A stretch of DNA of 64,000 nt from Floccularia luteovirens (GCA_009739215.1 VSJF01000005.1:1-64000), one strand, 5' to 3'; numbered from the stretch's first letter, positions 37,217 through 49,393 are shown. Program-made: numbers and translations. The notes: generated from the letters alone by a model not told the origin.

Positions 37217-38897
37217 TCACAGGTCATAGTCGAGCGCATCACTCTCTCGCGATCTAAGCCCATTCAACCTCCACACTGCTTCTACTCCTTGTCCCACGTT
37301 CACATAATCTAGTAGAACAAAGTTCGGGGCACGACTTTCCGCAAATACGGAGCATTGTCTTGCGTGTGCAATAATGCTGTATATGAAATATGGCGCATCA
37401 GTAGTGTTATGATACATTTGGGCAAATACATACGAGTCAATCCCGTTAACTTTTGGTGCATGTCGCCGGTCGCTAGTGAGTATACGTATCGGATTCCCGA
37501 AAGGGAAAAGGTTTGCATTGAGGTTATGATTTATTAAATAGAGGTGGTCAGTTATGGAGAGAAAGTCGATTGCAGATCCAGAATTGGTGGAATTATCGGT
37601 ATCCTTTGTAAGGAAGGTTGGCGATATGCGGTCCACACTACATGGTCCAAAGCTTAAGGAGGTAGGACTGTATGGATCCTCCCATATCTGTTTGTCAAAA
37701 ATAAAAAAGGGTTAAAAAGGTGGAATTTCTTTCAATAATCGATCAAGTCCTACGATGTCAAATTGTGGAAGTATAAAATCCACCGGCCGTCTTCCGCCAG
37801 TAAGCTGACTACCTGCACCTTTATCAAGAAAGATCACTAGCCGCTTGCCGTTTGTTATCATGTCTCTCAGGGTAGGCCATGCAGTGCGAGGCATGGGCAT
37901 TTGATCGGGATTGGGTACAAATGCCATGGATGCAAGACCTGTAAGGGTTGGAGTTAGTTAAATAATAATTTGAATGTGGTTAACATGCCAGTTTGTATGA
38001 ATGCAGATGCCCAGTGTCTTGATACCGATACATCTTCGGGGTTGGTGAAGAGCAGAGTGAGGACCTCATGAGGATGCTTATCAAGAAATATTTTGACGTT
38101 TTTAAGGTAGCTGGTAACGGGGCCACCATCAAATAAGAGCTGTGAAGACGTTTAGTCATAGATATAAGAAAACTTGTGTTATAGTCTTACGCAACCTAAG
38201 AATGTTAATGAATCAGATGAAACTCAGTTTCATAAGGTGCGTTATTGACACTCACTAGTGTGACAGAAATGCAATTCATTTCCATGCCTACATGAGCCCT
38301 CCAATGTTAGAAGTTGCTCGACTTTGCACAATTAGAAGAATATAACATACATTCGTCCCTGTGCTTGCAATAGACGCACGCCAAGCTCTAGTTGCGCAAT
38401 GATGTTGATCTCCTGTGTACGTGCCACTTCGGGAAAAGAGTTAGATTGTGTCGTTCTTTATTTGACAGCAGAAAACAAACGAAGATGGGAAGCCACGTAC
38501 ATGCATAAGGATTCCGGCTATATGCAAATGAATCGTGTGCACCAAGAAATGTGACATTGCCATATGAGCGATCGCAGAGTTCTACATATCCGTTACAGAG
38601 CATTGGCTTGTGTAACAGTCCATCCGATAATTGCTGGGCTTGTTGATTTAAACCTTCATGTGTTTGGTTGAGGATTGAGACTGGGTGAGTCGTCTCCGTG
38701 TCTGGCACTGCTCGGTGTCGGGAGTGATCTGAATGGACTAGCCGTACAGGCTTTTGCAGAACTCTCCTAACATTGCCCACATTTACCCTCTCACCATGAC
38801 CAACAGCCTTTGGTAACACAAGCCCCGTAGCATGGAAGAGGCTATTTCGCTCCAGAAGTGCTAGGAAAATAAAAAGAGGTATCACGCGCAAGCGCAT
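37217..38897 (-). CDS. secreted PI-PLC-X-like phosphodiesterase
   Basis: TIM-barrel phosphodiesterase of the fungal PLC-like family. A signal peptide (MRLRVIPLFIFLALLERNSL) and a long pre-region precede CNGYVELCDRSYGNVTFLGA with HDSFAY (catalytic-His zone). Then come QLELGVRLLQAQG, HGNELHFCHTSC, LLFDGGPVTSYLKNV, HPHEVLTLLFTNPED, KRLVIFLDKGAG and IWEDPYSPTSLSFGPCSVDR, ending PNFVLLDYVNVGQG. Most exons join in frame. Two splice oddities: the Ser-Cys of HTSC needs a five-nucleotide exon (38191-38195), and the intron after FIQTG needs a GC donor. Substrate may be a phosphoinositide, GPI-like lipid or none, since fungal members often lack measured activity. Confidence 0.82.
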
Positions 38898-39290
38898 CTA
38901 TGATATGAATACGTTGTGCAATATATGGTGGCCTGCAGAACGGAGACCAGCTCCAGCTCTATGGGTAGGTGGAAGGTAGAGTGCGTCTCGGTTGGACGTT
39001 TACTAGTAAAAATTGCCATGAATTATAGGTTCGCTGACGAGATGGCCAATCTGCCCTAATTGGTTCGGTGTTACATTATTGTGAGATACCCGAGACTGAG
39101 TACTGAAGTTTGGAATTCTGTTGCATAAATGTATGTTTGACTCGCTGCGACACATACCTATCGCGTTTCAACTGTGCTATAGTATGTACTTATTTGTTAC
39201 TGTATATCAGCTGGTGGTCGTGCACAACAACATGAACACTTTTGGCTGGTTCAATGTCGTTGAAACGTTCAATCCTTGGTTCCGCATACT
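38898..39290. other. intergenic, promoter of PLC-like gene
   Basis: 393 bp between the phosphodiesterase start and a CRN header relic. No gene seen. Confidence 0.5.
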
Positions 39291-39440
39291 ATGATGGACA
39301 ACCTGCTCTGTCTCATCATCGATGACTCCTATGAGCGTGTTGGGGATGCGTTTCCGATAGATATGTCTCCAAACCACTCCTTTCACCAATCAAAGAGAAA
39401 ATCATTGAAAATGGTCCAACCTTACTTCTCCAGGTGAATT
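39291..39440 (+). pseudogene. CRN header relic 1
   Basis: Begins with ATG and reads DNLLCLIIDDSYERVGDAFP then a Pro-Asn-His block. This is a close match to the ubiquitin-like header of the intact CRN kinase at 46879 (LLVCLIINDSHEPVGNAFPV). After SFHQ the frame shifts; the continuing match (KIIENGPTLL) lies in another frame. No downstream CRN body follows. It is an orphan N-terminal fragment. Confidence 0.75.
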
Positions 39441-39845
39441 TGGGAGTGCCCTACATGAAGCGATAGGAATCTAGGCGCAAATTTTTGATCCACGTCCAAA
39501 GAAATCAGCGGCGCGATTGATTTGGAATAGATAAATATTAGAGCTTCACGGAGAAGTCATTGCTGGAGTTTCACGGGGGTAAGGGGTTTAGTGGCCCGTC
39601 ATTTTGGTAACCTTGAAGCCAAAAAACTCTACTGCGTGATTGGTGTTAATGAAAGATGAATTGAGATAGTTCGTTGAGTGAACTATTAGTTGTACACCTC
39701 AAAACTATTGACCGTCTTAAACTATATGTGACAACATTTCTGGCTTGTTCACGCCCACACCCACTGCAGAACATTGATTGACACTGTACATACAGGGAAA
39801 TACGGTGATCTATTTGGGCACCAGCAAAACCGCAGCGTTTAGTAT
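39441..39845. other. intergenic, no gene seen
   Basis: 405 bp between the CRN header relic and family copy A. Nothing recognisable beyond possible CRN-derived debris. Confidence 0.4.
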
Positions 39846-40968
39846 TTACACACGAGTGAGTTGGAAATTTCCATCAGGTGCGACGCTCAATTCAAATTGA
39901 GTTTGCCCTATTCAGAAAAATCAATGTATGTAGTGTGAAACTCAATGATATGTACACTTACTGTCCAATGCATTCAGATTCTGAGTTAAGATGGAGTTTT
40001 CAGGTATAGAGTCCATTAACTGACCCTCTGTACAAAGAATTTCAGTACGTGATAAGATAAGAAATTATGTAATCATAACCAACCTTGATAATCACTGCTG
40101 ATGTAAGCCGACATGGTAGGGTCGAAATTTACCGCAGCAGTCATGTGGTTTCTGCAAAAGCATCGGACAAATCCCTGTCAGAATGGACACTCAAAAAGAA
40201 AGAGGAACCTCTTACCCTACATCCTTCCAAAGTAGGACAGCATCAGTTGTGTAGGCTTGCACCAGACCTTTGCCAAATCTTTTTCAGTATATGCTAAATA
40301 TTCTTAGATGCGTCTGACTTACCAAGGCCAATATTTTGTCTTGCCCCACTGACATTCGATGCCTTGATCATTTTGCCATATTCGCTGTGTCTTGTTGGCT
40401 CACTCCACATAAGATTACCATCGCAACTGTGAAGACTAACAAGGGTGCCGGGCTAGATAGAATATTGCCGATAAGAGTCTCAACTTTTATTAGATAACAT
40501 ACCGGAGCTTCCGTGTACACATCCACGTTGACAATATTGCCATTTACCTGTGCTTGTAGTAAATATTTATTGAATGGCATCGGAAAATAAAGGAGCGAAC
40601 CAGTCCACCACTGAGGAAAGCAAGTCTACCAGAGTATGTAATTGTTGCCATGCCGTCTAACCATGGATTTAAGACCAGATTGAATATTGAATGCCGATGT
40701 GCAACTCACTTCCAGGCCTGCAGTTGATAGCCTTCCTGTTTGAGATGCAAAGATAACACGATTTTAGCTATGAGAATCAAAGGCATGAGCATAAATTCGA
40801 ACTAACCATGCAATGGGTATAGCAGATGCATCCCGAGCGGGTCCGTCGAAGCATAAGACTATGTTGACTTGCTATTCAAGCATAAGATTCTGTGTCAGTC
40901 CGGAAAACGCAATAACTTGCTTGTGGAAGGTCATTCCATTGAATACTAAGGGTGCGGCTGGAAGGCAT
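39846..40968 (-). pseudogene. unknown small family, copy A (best kept)
   Basis: One of three related genes here. Exons read in order: PSSRTLSIQWNDLPQ; VNIVLCFDGPARDASAIPIA; WKAINCRPG; TYSGRLAF; FNKYLLQAQVNGNIVNVDVY; GTLVSLHSCDGNLMWSEPTR with HSEYGKMIKASNVSGARQN; LVQAYTTDAVLLWKDVG; NHMTAAVNFDPTMSAYISSD; EGQLMDSIPENS; and a closing FELSVAPDGNFQLTRV. The fold looks all-beta. I do not recognise the family. Exon 1 would end at a GC donor (GCAAGT) where copy C has GTAAGA. A one-base shift after TYSGRLAF separates two frames conserved in the other copies, so it is probably broken, unless a sequencing or splice explanation exists. Confidence 0.6.
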
Positions 40969-41489
40969 TGTGAAGAGTTCTTGTTGTTAAGTTGAGGAGT
41001 TTACTGGAGGAATAATCCAACGTATGTTCTGCATTTATACCACTCGAGTTGTTATTTGTTGCAGTCGATCCTATCAAAAATTCCGTAGTCTTAGGATGAG
41101 CGTTGTACCAAAAACAAAGGAAGCACCCCCATATGTTAGAAAACAACCGCAGTGGCTATTCATTAAGCAGATGAGAAGCCGTGCCTCACAGATAGAAACA
41201 TATGAGGTGTTTTTTTTCCGTAGACCGCAAAGTGCCGGTCGAGTGATTTTGTGAAGTCGCCAAAGGTCGCCGCCCACTTACAACACATGATGCCAATGAG
41301 AGAAATCACACAACGATTACCATAATTTATCATCATACCTGATTATCAATATTAAATGGGCACGATCAATTCAGATTCAAGCAAGCATGTTCGATAAGAA
41401 AATCCGTATATGAACCCCATGTCGGAAGAAAGAGTCAACCGACCACAGGAACCACACCGGAACGGGACAGTTATGAAGTACCTGTGAAG

Positions 41490-42241
41490 ATTGGAGCTCT
41501 AGAGCTTCAAGGTGCACACAAACTATAATGCTGGAATAGGATGGAGATCTGTCTCGATAGTTCTGTCATTACTGCAAAGCATCGAATGAATCCATTTCAG
41601 AATTCCTATCTTATTTGAACATCCTAAAAGACAAGAGGCTTTCTCAGTATATGCTAAACGTTCTTGGTGTGCCTGACTTACTGGAGTTTAAGTTATTCCT
41701 TTTTCCTTCGGCACCCATGGCCTTGATTATATTGCCGGATTCGGAGCGCTTCTCAAGGCGAATAAGGGTGATAAGCTAGGCAGAGTCTTACCGATACTAG
41801 TTGTTTCAATGTTCATTAGATGACATACCAGAGCTTCCACATACGCAGTTCTTTCGACATTTCCTGGACTTGTAGTAGGTATTCGTTGAAGAGATATGGA
41901 CAAACCGGTTCGCTACACATCAACGCAAAGCTTCCAGAGTATGTATATATCTTTTGTGCCGTCTGACCACAATGTCCTATTGACTGCCAGTAGATGACTC
42001 ACTTCGGGGCTTGCTGTGGATAGCTTTCCTGCAATACGAGACGCAGATGTCTGGCCACAAGAATTAAGAGCATAAATCTGAACTAACAAGACAACAAATG
42101 TAACAAACTCATCCTCACTGTTGATGGATAACATTATGTCGGCGCGCTAAAGTTCAAGCTCAAGCATAAGATTCTGTGTTGGTGAAAAGAAATACAATAC
42201 CTTACTTGTTCCAAATTACGTTATCCCACTGACCGCCTCAT
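41490..42241 (-). pseudogene. unknown small family, copy B (decayed)
   Basis: It matches copies A and C block by block (RADIMLSINSEDEFV; YLFNEYLLQVQE). Exon 1 has extra bases and meets a stop at once. The splice acceptor before TYSGSFAL is gone, and a deletion of ten bases follows the Gln-Gln zone relative to A and C, shifting frame. Ends are approximate, because the 5' and 3' exons fade into non-matching DNA. Confidence 0.65.
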
Positions 42242-42417
42242 GGAGAGAAACTGGGGTTTCTTATGCAGCCTGTGAGTAAATCGATGCTGCTGATAAAAAG
42301 ATTCCTAGCACCACTCAATCAGCTTTAGATCTCGATCATCGATCTGGTATATAGTAGTGATGTACGGTACACGGTGCAAACTACTTTTGTATGTGCACGG
42401 AGTAACCCTAACCCTAC

Positions 42418-42740
42418 ATGATTACAAAATACCTTGTCTGTCTTGTTATCCACGACTTCAAAAAGCCTGTAAGCAATACACTCAAGTTAAAGGCGACTCT
42501 AATCAACCCTTTGCACCAACTTGTCGGGAAAACGGTGAAAAGGCCCTAACAGAATTGAAACACTGGATGTCCTCCTTTGGAAATCATAGCGGGACGAAGA
42601 TCACGCTCTCCAGGTCCTGCTGCGGTTGAACCCTCGGAATCCCAAAGGCGACAACAACAGGGCAATTTTTATTATTCGCAGTTCAGAAGTGGGGATAAGT
42701 TCCGAAACACATTATCCAAAGATGTGCGCGTCTACTGGTA
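42418..42740 (+). pseudogene. CRN header relic 2
   Basis: ATG at 42418 opens MITKYLVCLVIHDFKKPVSN then LKATLINPLHQLVGKTVK, the same layout as the CRN header at 46879. A stop comes at 42547. The next matching piece (LDVLLWKS) is in another frame and again ends in a stop. No CRN body follows. It sits between family copies B and C on the opposite strand. The sequence just before the ATG contains a short CCCTAACCCTA run, probably chance. Confidence 0.7.
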
Positions 42741-43072
42741 GGTGTGCTAAGGCGCCTGCACCATTTGATGGGCCTTAGATCCTCACACAGTATAATGGTC
42801 CTAATCTTTGCTCTATCCAAAACTAACCCAGAGATTATTGCGAGAATCACACTTTAAGCCTTAACCTAGGTGTCAACTGGCCAAACAAAAACGAAAGACT
42901 CTCCAATGCTACAGGCCAGCAACTATATAAACACGAGAAACGAAAACTTAAGCGCTATCTAAGGCTAACAATCCCATTTTCGCTACAATTATCATTTCAT
43001 GAGAAACCAGCACGCTTTCGAAAACACGAAATACTAATCTCATCATTTGGAACCTATGACCCTCAAGAGAAA
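42741..43072. other. intergenic, no gene seen
   Basis: About 330 bp between CRN header relic 2 and copy C. No feature supported. Confidence 0.4.
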
Positions 43073-44042
43073 CTCAATACAGATAAGACACGGCAAGTTT
43101 CCGGTACATAGTTCACTAGCTGACCCTCTGTACGAGAAATGCAGTGCATGATAAGCGGGAAAAAATTATCATAACCTACGTTTGTAGTTGAGGCCGACGT
43201 AAAACGACAGGATGGGGAGGAAATTTGCCTCGATAGTCTTGTCGTTGCTTCAAAGCATGAAATGAATCCATATCTTATATGGATATGGATATCGTAAAAG
43301 ACAAGAGGCTTTTACTCTACATCCTTCCAACAGAAAACAGGATCAACTGGGTTATACTGGTTGGTCGACACCACAGCTTTGGCGAATCTCTTTCAGCATA
43401 TGCTGAATGTTCTTAGATATGCCTCACTTACCGAGGCTGATGTCTTTTCTTGCTCCAGTGGTATTTGTGGCCTTGATCATGTTGTCATTTTCGGTGTGCT
43501 TTGTTGGCTCACTCCAAGTAATATAACCATCGGAATCCTTCTCAAGACGGACAAGGGTGCCAAGCTGGGGCAGAGGATTAGTGATAATAAATCCCTCATT
43601 CTTGTAGATGATATACAGGGGTTTCCAGATACGCAAGTCCTTCAACATTGTTGCCACTTTCCTAGGCTTGTAGTGGGTATTCGTTGAGGAAATATGGAAG
43701 TTCACTATACACGAAAGCAAAGCTTCCAGAGTATGTAACTACCTTCGTGCCGCCTTACCATTTTTTCATATCGTTTTGAACACTAACTGCTATTAGACAA
43801 CTTACTTCCAGGCCCGCAATGGATAGCTTTCCTGTATGAGACGCAGATATAATAAGTTTAGCTGCGAGAATTGAAAGACTAACCAGACAATGGGTGTAGC
43901 AGGCACTTCCTCACTGTCGAAGGATAAAACGATGTCGGCGCGCTATTCAAGCATAAATTCTGTGCGAGTCAAGAGAAACCCGATATCTTACTTTTTCTAA
44001 GTTACGCCAATGAGTTGTAATGGTGTGGCTGGAAGATCTCAT
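43073..44042 (-). pseudogene. unknown small family, copy C (decayed)
   Basis: Keeps a start ATG (44042, MRSSSHTITTHW) and normal splice sites, then RADIVLSFDSEEVPATPIVW, KAIHCGPG, TYSGSFAFVYSELPYFLNEY, GTLVRLEKDSDGYITWSEPT and NMIKATNTTGARKDISL. An in-frame TAG stands where copy A has CAG in LLQAQ. The last exon (EGQLVNYVPE...) runs into an early stop compared with A. It is therefore inactivated at a different point from A and B. Otherwise it is the best guide to the family's exon phases. Confidence 0.7.
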
Positions 44043-45033
44043 TGAGGAGAGTACTTGTTGCAGGTTTCTTTTGTGGCCTACGAACGGATGCCAAGCATCC
44101 TGTCATAACCAAATTTTCTCACACCTTCATTATAAGGGCAAAGAAAAGATATCAGGATCAGAATCTTGGGCTTAGTACGCGATTTTGAAAGCGTCCATAA
44201 TAGTAATGAAAAGGCAGGGTTTGAAGAAGTTCACTCACGTCAGCGTGCCGTTGCTGAAAAAGTGTTGGCGAAGAATGAGTACTGAGTACTGAGTATTGGC
44301 AAGATGTTTGAAAAAGGAGTTCTCGGCGCGCAACCAAGCTTCACTATACTTTAACTTATAACAAGCCAAAGACAGGCTGGCACAGAGCGTTGCCAGACGT
44401 CGAACAATATTGTTCTGCCGCTATACTCCGGAAATGTCAAGATATACAGTAGTTCTCCAGGACGTTTGATACCACCGAGAATCGATATAAGTTCTGTCGC
44501 TTGATGGAAGTAGGTGTCGATCAGCCTATGTAGACAGAGCCAAGAAATGGATCGGTGAAACCCCAGACTTCAAAGCTTCAAACTTGACCAATTCTCTTGT
44601 TTGACTGACGCCACTATATGCAATATCCAAAAGGGAGGACTTATTGTGAATAGTCTTGGGCAGATAAATGGATAGGTTCATCGCTGATTTGGTGGCATGG
44701 ACAGTTGTGAAATAGCACGGAAACATCCAATGAGTATAACGAAATGTCTTGCATTTTATACCCGCGGAATATGCAGTAAGCAACCACAGAGCACAATTCA
44801 GCAGAGGTTGTAATGGTCGAAAACGTTGGAGGTTACCGGTTACCGGTCAAAGGGTGAAAGGAAGTGTTCTTTTGTTTATATCGATTTGTTTGGGTGAGAG
44901 GGACATTTCGACGGAAAGTACAACATGTAAAGTATACTATTTTATGGTATTTTGAGGGGATAGGGGCATGGGCAAGACTGAACACAGGAATGGCAGAGTG
45001 TCTTAACATTGGTGAACCATAAGACCCGCTATC
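44043..45033. other. intergenic, no gene seen
   Basis: About 990 bp between copy C and the CRN kinase. It contains a short tandem tactgag run (near 44278-44295) and a 12-nt ggttaccggtta repeat near 44832. No gene is supported. Confidence 0.45.
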
Positions 45034-46879
45034 TCACGATAAAGAAATTCCGAGCTGTTCAAGCATGAATAAGTCATCACTTCGCTTTACTGGACAGCCT
45101 GGTTTAGCTCCACTTGGCCATGCAATCTCCGGATCCAGTCCCATTGGATAAAACACCTGATTTTCTATCCCACAATGGTCAAAATCTATAATCTTCGCAT
45201 GACCATCCTCAAGAGTCAGAATGTTGGGTCCTCGAAGTTCTCCGAAAACATAACCTGCCCCATGAAGAACACGTACCGCGTCCCGAATATCCTCTTTGCC
45301 TTCTTCTGTCAGACCCGAGGTCGACATTCCTTCTACATATTCCATGACTACCATTTCTAACAATTCTCCTGGTTTCTCAAATGTCCCATCACCCCCCGAA
45401 AAATACAGAACCCGAGGTGCCAACCCCTTCGCTTCAAGAAGGTGATGAGCTTCGATGCAGTATGAGTTCGTAAATTTTACAACAATCTTCTCATTGTTCG
45501 GTGTATGCGCCAAAAACACCATTTTCGAGGGGCTCTCAGGGAAGAGGCGGCCTTGATACTGGAATGTCTCCTTGTATGAACAAATTGACGGCCAAATTAT
45601 CGAAGCCGGTTTGTCTTCGAGTTCTTTATAGAAAGTGTCAAGCTCTTTGAGTGAATTGCGAAGGGCTAGGAAAAGGCGTGCAATCCTTATCATACGACCA
45701 CGGTTATACGGATCAAATTGAAGGTTCACCATGTCGGTTAGAGGTTGAATTATCCACCCTGCATCACAGAGAACAGCACCGTGGATGACAATCCATGGAC
45801 CTGCTATATCTATAACAAACGAAGGGCAACAACATTTGTATGCCATAGTTTCAAGCTAAGGAAGAAATGAGGTTAGCATGGAAGGGTATTGACAGACACG
45901 TACCTCGACCCAACTTTTCACATACGAAAGGGCTGCTCGCGCATTTGGATCATAACCATCAGTTCCTATCTCATTTTTAACTTTGAAAATTGCTCTCAAT
46001 GCTAATGCGCCATCGTTCATTCCAGTAGTTATCACGCGATCAGGAATGCAGCTGCCTGTATTCGCTGGTTCTATCCACTCGTCGAGTATGAGTTGATATA
46101 TTGGTCGGATGGCTTGCATCCGTTCACTTTCACCCTTTCTCTGAGTACTCTGATTGCTCCCGTACAGCTCAGATGAAACATCACAGAGATCGAAGATATG
46201 TCCTTGAATATCTGGTGGAATACGCATGGTCTCGTCTTCGAAAATGCGCGTGAATGTGGTGAAGACACTGTGATAAAGATGTACAGGAGTGGCACATGTT
46301 GCAAATGGCCTGCCATTGAGGATGCGATGCTCGGCTTGAATCGATGCGAAGTTTTCAGCAGTGGCACCTAAAGAAGGGGACTTCATTCCCCTTCCAATAT
46401 TGATATGCTTTTGAACTATGGCATTTGTATTGGTGACGAGAGGGCTAATGGCGGAAAGCCTGGACGATCGGGATGTTACTTTAAGAAATAAGATTACAGA
46501 GGTTCAAGGTATGTAGTAAATGAGATTGACCTTGGTCCCTTACAAGTTGAGCCAGTAAATGCACGCATTTTTTTGGTAGTGGTGCTTTGAATTCTTCCCC
46601 CACAGTCGAACTCACCAATAATAGAGAGTTGTCCTTTTTAAAAGTGTCGTGATTGATGTGTACAAGATCAGGATCAACCAGTGGAAGGTCATTCTTGGGC
46701 TTCCAAAGGAATAAATCGGCAGCCTTGTAACCGAGAAGTGTTGGGCCATTTTCGATGATTTTGTCCGCAAGTTGGTGAAAAAAGTGATTTGGGGGTACAT
46801 CCACCGGAAACGCATTACCCACAGGCTCATGAGAGTCATTGATGATAAGACAGACCAGGAGTATATTGTTGTCCACCAT
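45034..46879 (-). CDS. Crinkler (CRN)-headed protein kinase
   Basis: Modular protein of about 580 residues. The N-terminal ubiquitin-like CRN header runs from MVDNNILLVCLIINDSHEP through ADLFLWKPKND to LLVSSTVGEE, residues 1-110. A linker follows via an intron with a GTCAAT donor (joining LVRDQ to VTSRSS), then a middle region (YDPNARAALSYVKSWVE). The C-terminal kinase-like domain has an Ala-Lys zone KIVVKFTNSYCIEAH, the hinge MVVMEYVEG, the catalytic-loop analogue VFGELRGPNIL and the metal loop IIDFDHCG. The catalytic Asp of the usual G-D-L-R loop is Glu here. CRN headers occur in oomycete effectors and in free-living fungi, where they may act in conflict or cell-death signalling. This is the only full CRN gene in the window without a visible break. 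Start chosen at 46879, not the upstream in-frame ATG. Confidence 0.8.
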
Positions 46880-47734
46880 GGTGTGTGGAATCAAGGATTG
46901 TGATACTGCAATATGGCCAAACAAAGCAAAAGTTTGGGGCTACACACTGAATTCGAAGCTGAGTATGCATCTACACTATGTACTTTGCTTCCGATTTCTC
47001 ATACTTGCGTACTTGGACGTCAGCAGATGACTATGTTTTTCAAGGAGAAAGGCTTCTTCATCTTGAATGAGTGGGGAAGGGGATCTGGACCCCGAGGCGA
47101 GTGAGTTGGAGTGACCCAACCCCGTTCAAGCTTCAAGTTTGGAGTATCCATTATGACTCACGCAGCAGGAGTGCCCTGGAGCTTGAGACTGACATTCTCA
47201 CCAGTATATGATGAGGACCATGCAGCGGTTGTCCACATGTTTTAGCGTGTTTTGCGTTACATTCGTAACTACTCTAAAAGTGTCTCTGGATACCCAGAAA
47301 CATGTCTGATAACTCCTCAGGCGATCCTATCATCTCTCAGGAAGATATGTGTCCATCGGTGGGTAGCAAACCCAAGCATGGCGAAGAATAGCTTGCACGG
47401 ACAGTGATGGAAAAACAGGAAGTAGAAGATGTCATTTCATGTGACGAGTGCTTTAATGGTGAGCAGATGTTATTTTCGGTGTATAGAGTCTGAAAAGCAA
47501 ACCACATCACAGTGAAGAGCATATTCTCACCCACTGCTCAGATCTCTTCATTATCATATGAATAAAGCCTTCAGACCTGCTACTGTTCATTAACATACGG
47601 GACATAGTACACTTCTGCTCCCTGTTGACGAACGGTAGCGCGTTCTGCCGTGCACATGAAGCACAATCCTACATGTAATGGTCTACACCGAACTGCGTAT
47701 CGAGCTGGAACGTGGCAAACCTTAATTTCTAATC
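46880..47734. other. intergenic, no gene seen
   Basis: About 850 bp between the CRN kinase start and the next CRN relic. It should hold the CRN promoter. Scattered open frames, none supported. Confidence 0.45.
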
Positions 47735-48060
47735 TAATACACAGGTGAGATTTTTGACAGAGATAAACTGTATGGGCATCTGTACCAGCTCGTTATGTCC
47801 TTGGTAAGATAGATGTTCTCTGATTATATTATTTCTAATTACCATCTTAACAGGCCCTTACCATGCCAAAGGAACAATGTTCACCCTTGCAGCAATTGGC
47901 CCTCTGCTGCAAGAAAACAGTCGTCCCGTCGTGTACGACATCGCACACGCAGTGGATATCAGGGCACTGAAACAATTTTCGGTTTCCCACTGTGTTTGCA
48001 AAGCCCTTCTAGTTTTAACATATGTCGGTGAAACCCGATTCTGTTTGTTAGTCAGTGGAA
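47735..48060 (+). pseudogene. CRN middle-region relic
   Basis: An exon-intron-exon piece that matches the centre of the CRN kinase at 57.2 kb: DRDKLYGHLYQLVMSL, then a 50-nt intron, then GPYHAKGTMFTLAAIGP and RPVVYDIAHAVD. In the 57-kb gene the same place reads GYYAIGAHLTLVAISPP and VVHDIAHADL. A part present in that gene (about 30 residues) is missing here, and neither header nor kinase follows. Confidence 0.7.
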
Positions 48061-49393
48061 CTTGGTCAGTTGGGTATTTTTATTCTTTTTTTCCCCTTCG
48101 CTCAAGTGATATGCTCTACAATCTTTACGTTATTTGATAAAATCATCTCCGTACTCTTGCAATGCGCAGTTGAAGATTGGCGTTAATGATCACATATTAG
48201 TCATTGTGATTGCAATCAATGACTGTCGAAGTTCGAATGCTAGCGTACAACTGATATCTTTGTTTAAGTTTCGAAATGTTTAGTAGTTGGTCAACTACGG
48301 CGACGAAGTGAGCAGTCATAAAATTTGTTGTTGCAAATTTTAGAGTATTATTCGAAGAGATCTAACGATCTAACTTCTTGCCAAAGGAACGCCCACTTTT
48401 ACTTATGTCACTTGTCCTCCATGAGCTGATTTCTGTGCTCTGTCGTCGTCACCATCGTGACATCGTGAATTTCGAGGCTGTAGCACTTTATACTTAGTGC
48501 TTCAAGATAAACCTTTCAGCTAGTAGTCTTTCCACTTCTGTATCGTGTTGAAGCGGTAGGCAGAACAATAAATGTTCATCATTCCGGCTCTCCTCGGTTG
48601 TCACTTTAAAGCTTTACCGCCGGCTCCAGTTTCCTCCATACAAACCTGTCATGGCGGAACACTGAATTTGATTGGAGCCTTTGAGTCGGATCATAAATCA
48701 GAACCAGAACCAGCCGCAGTGGCAGATTCTTATTCTCCACACCTTCATGTCGGTGAAGTATAAATCTAACCCGTGGCCGAGATTACTAAAAAGTGGTTGA
48801 TTCAACTCCCACAGTGATAAAGTGCTGTATCGATTATTTACTAAGGCCCCTTTCGGCATTTCGATTGTAGTGATAAGCAGTAAAGTAGAGATGGCAACGC
48901 ATAGCATCAATTCGGAACCACGCCTATATCGATCCCCACACTGCTTATCAGTTTGCACTTATTTTTATTAGAACAGCGTATACTTGGAGCCTTGTATTTT
49001 CACACTCATTAGTCGTGCTATATAATTATTCATTCGTTCTATCAAAGTATCACTGGTTTGTCACATGCGTCGGATGAGGATGAGGGAGAAGCGAAAATGA
49101 TTACATTGTTTGTTATCCCGACTTTGGTTACAAAGTTATTGCCATATTAGGAAAACCTACTTTCTTCTTTGCAAAGTTTTTTTTGTGATGGAGGGTATAT
49201 TAAAATCTTTGTTTTCTGAAATGGGAGAGAATGATATACATGTGCAGTATATATAATACATTGTAAATAGAAAAGTGTCCTCATCAGCGTCGTTATCATG
49301 AAGTGCATAAATATAAATGAGAATCATATACAAGTACAGTAAATATGTCTTCTTCCTTTAGCTATCGTCCGATTCTTACATCAAGAATAACAA
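48061..49393. other. intergenic, no gene seen
   Basis: 1.33 kb, AT-rich. An open frame at 48572-48774 (+) has no domain and looks accidental. Nothing supported. Confidence 0.5.

Noticed and set aside
42403..42417. Telomere-like CCCTAACCCTA run
   Set aside because: Only two units, with no flanking decay of the motif. It is too short to argue for an interstitial telomere.
47000..48100. CRISPR-like or transposon structure in the CRN region
   Set aside because: No regular direct repeats with spacers, no terminal inverted repeats, and no transposase or reverse-transcriptase motif seen anywhere in the window.
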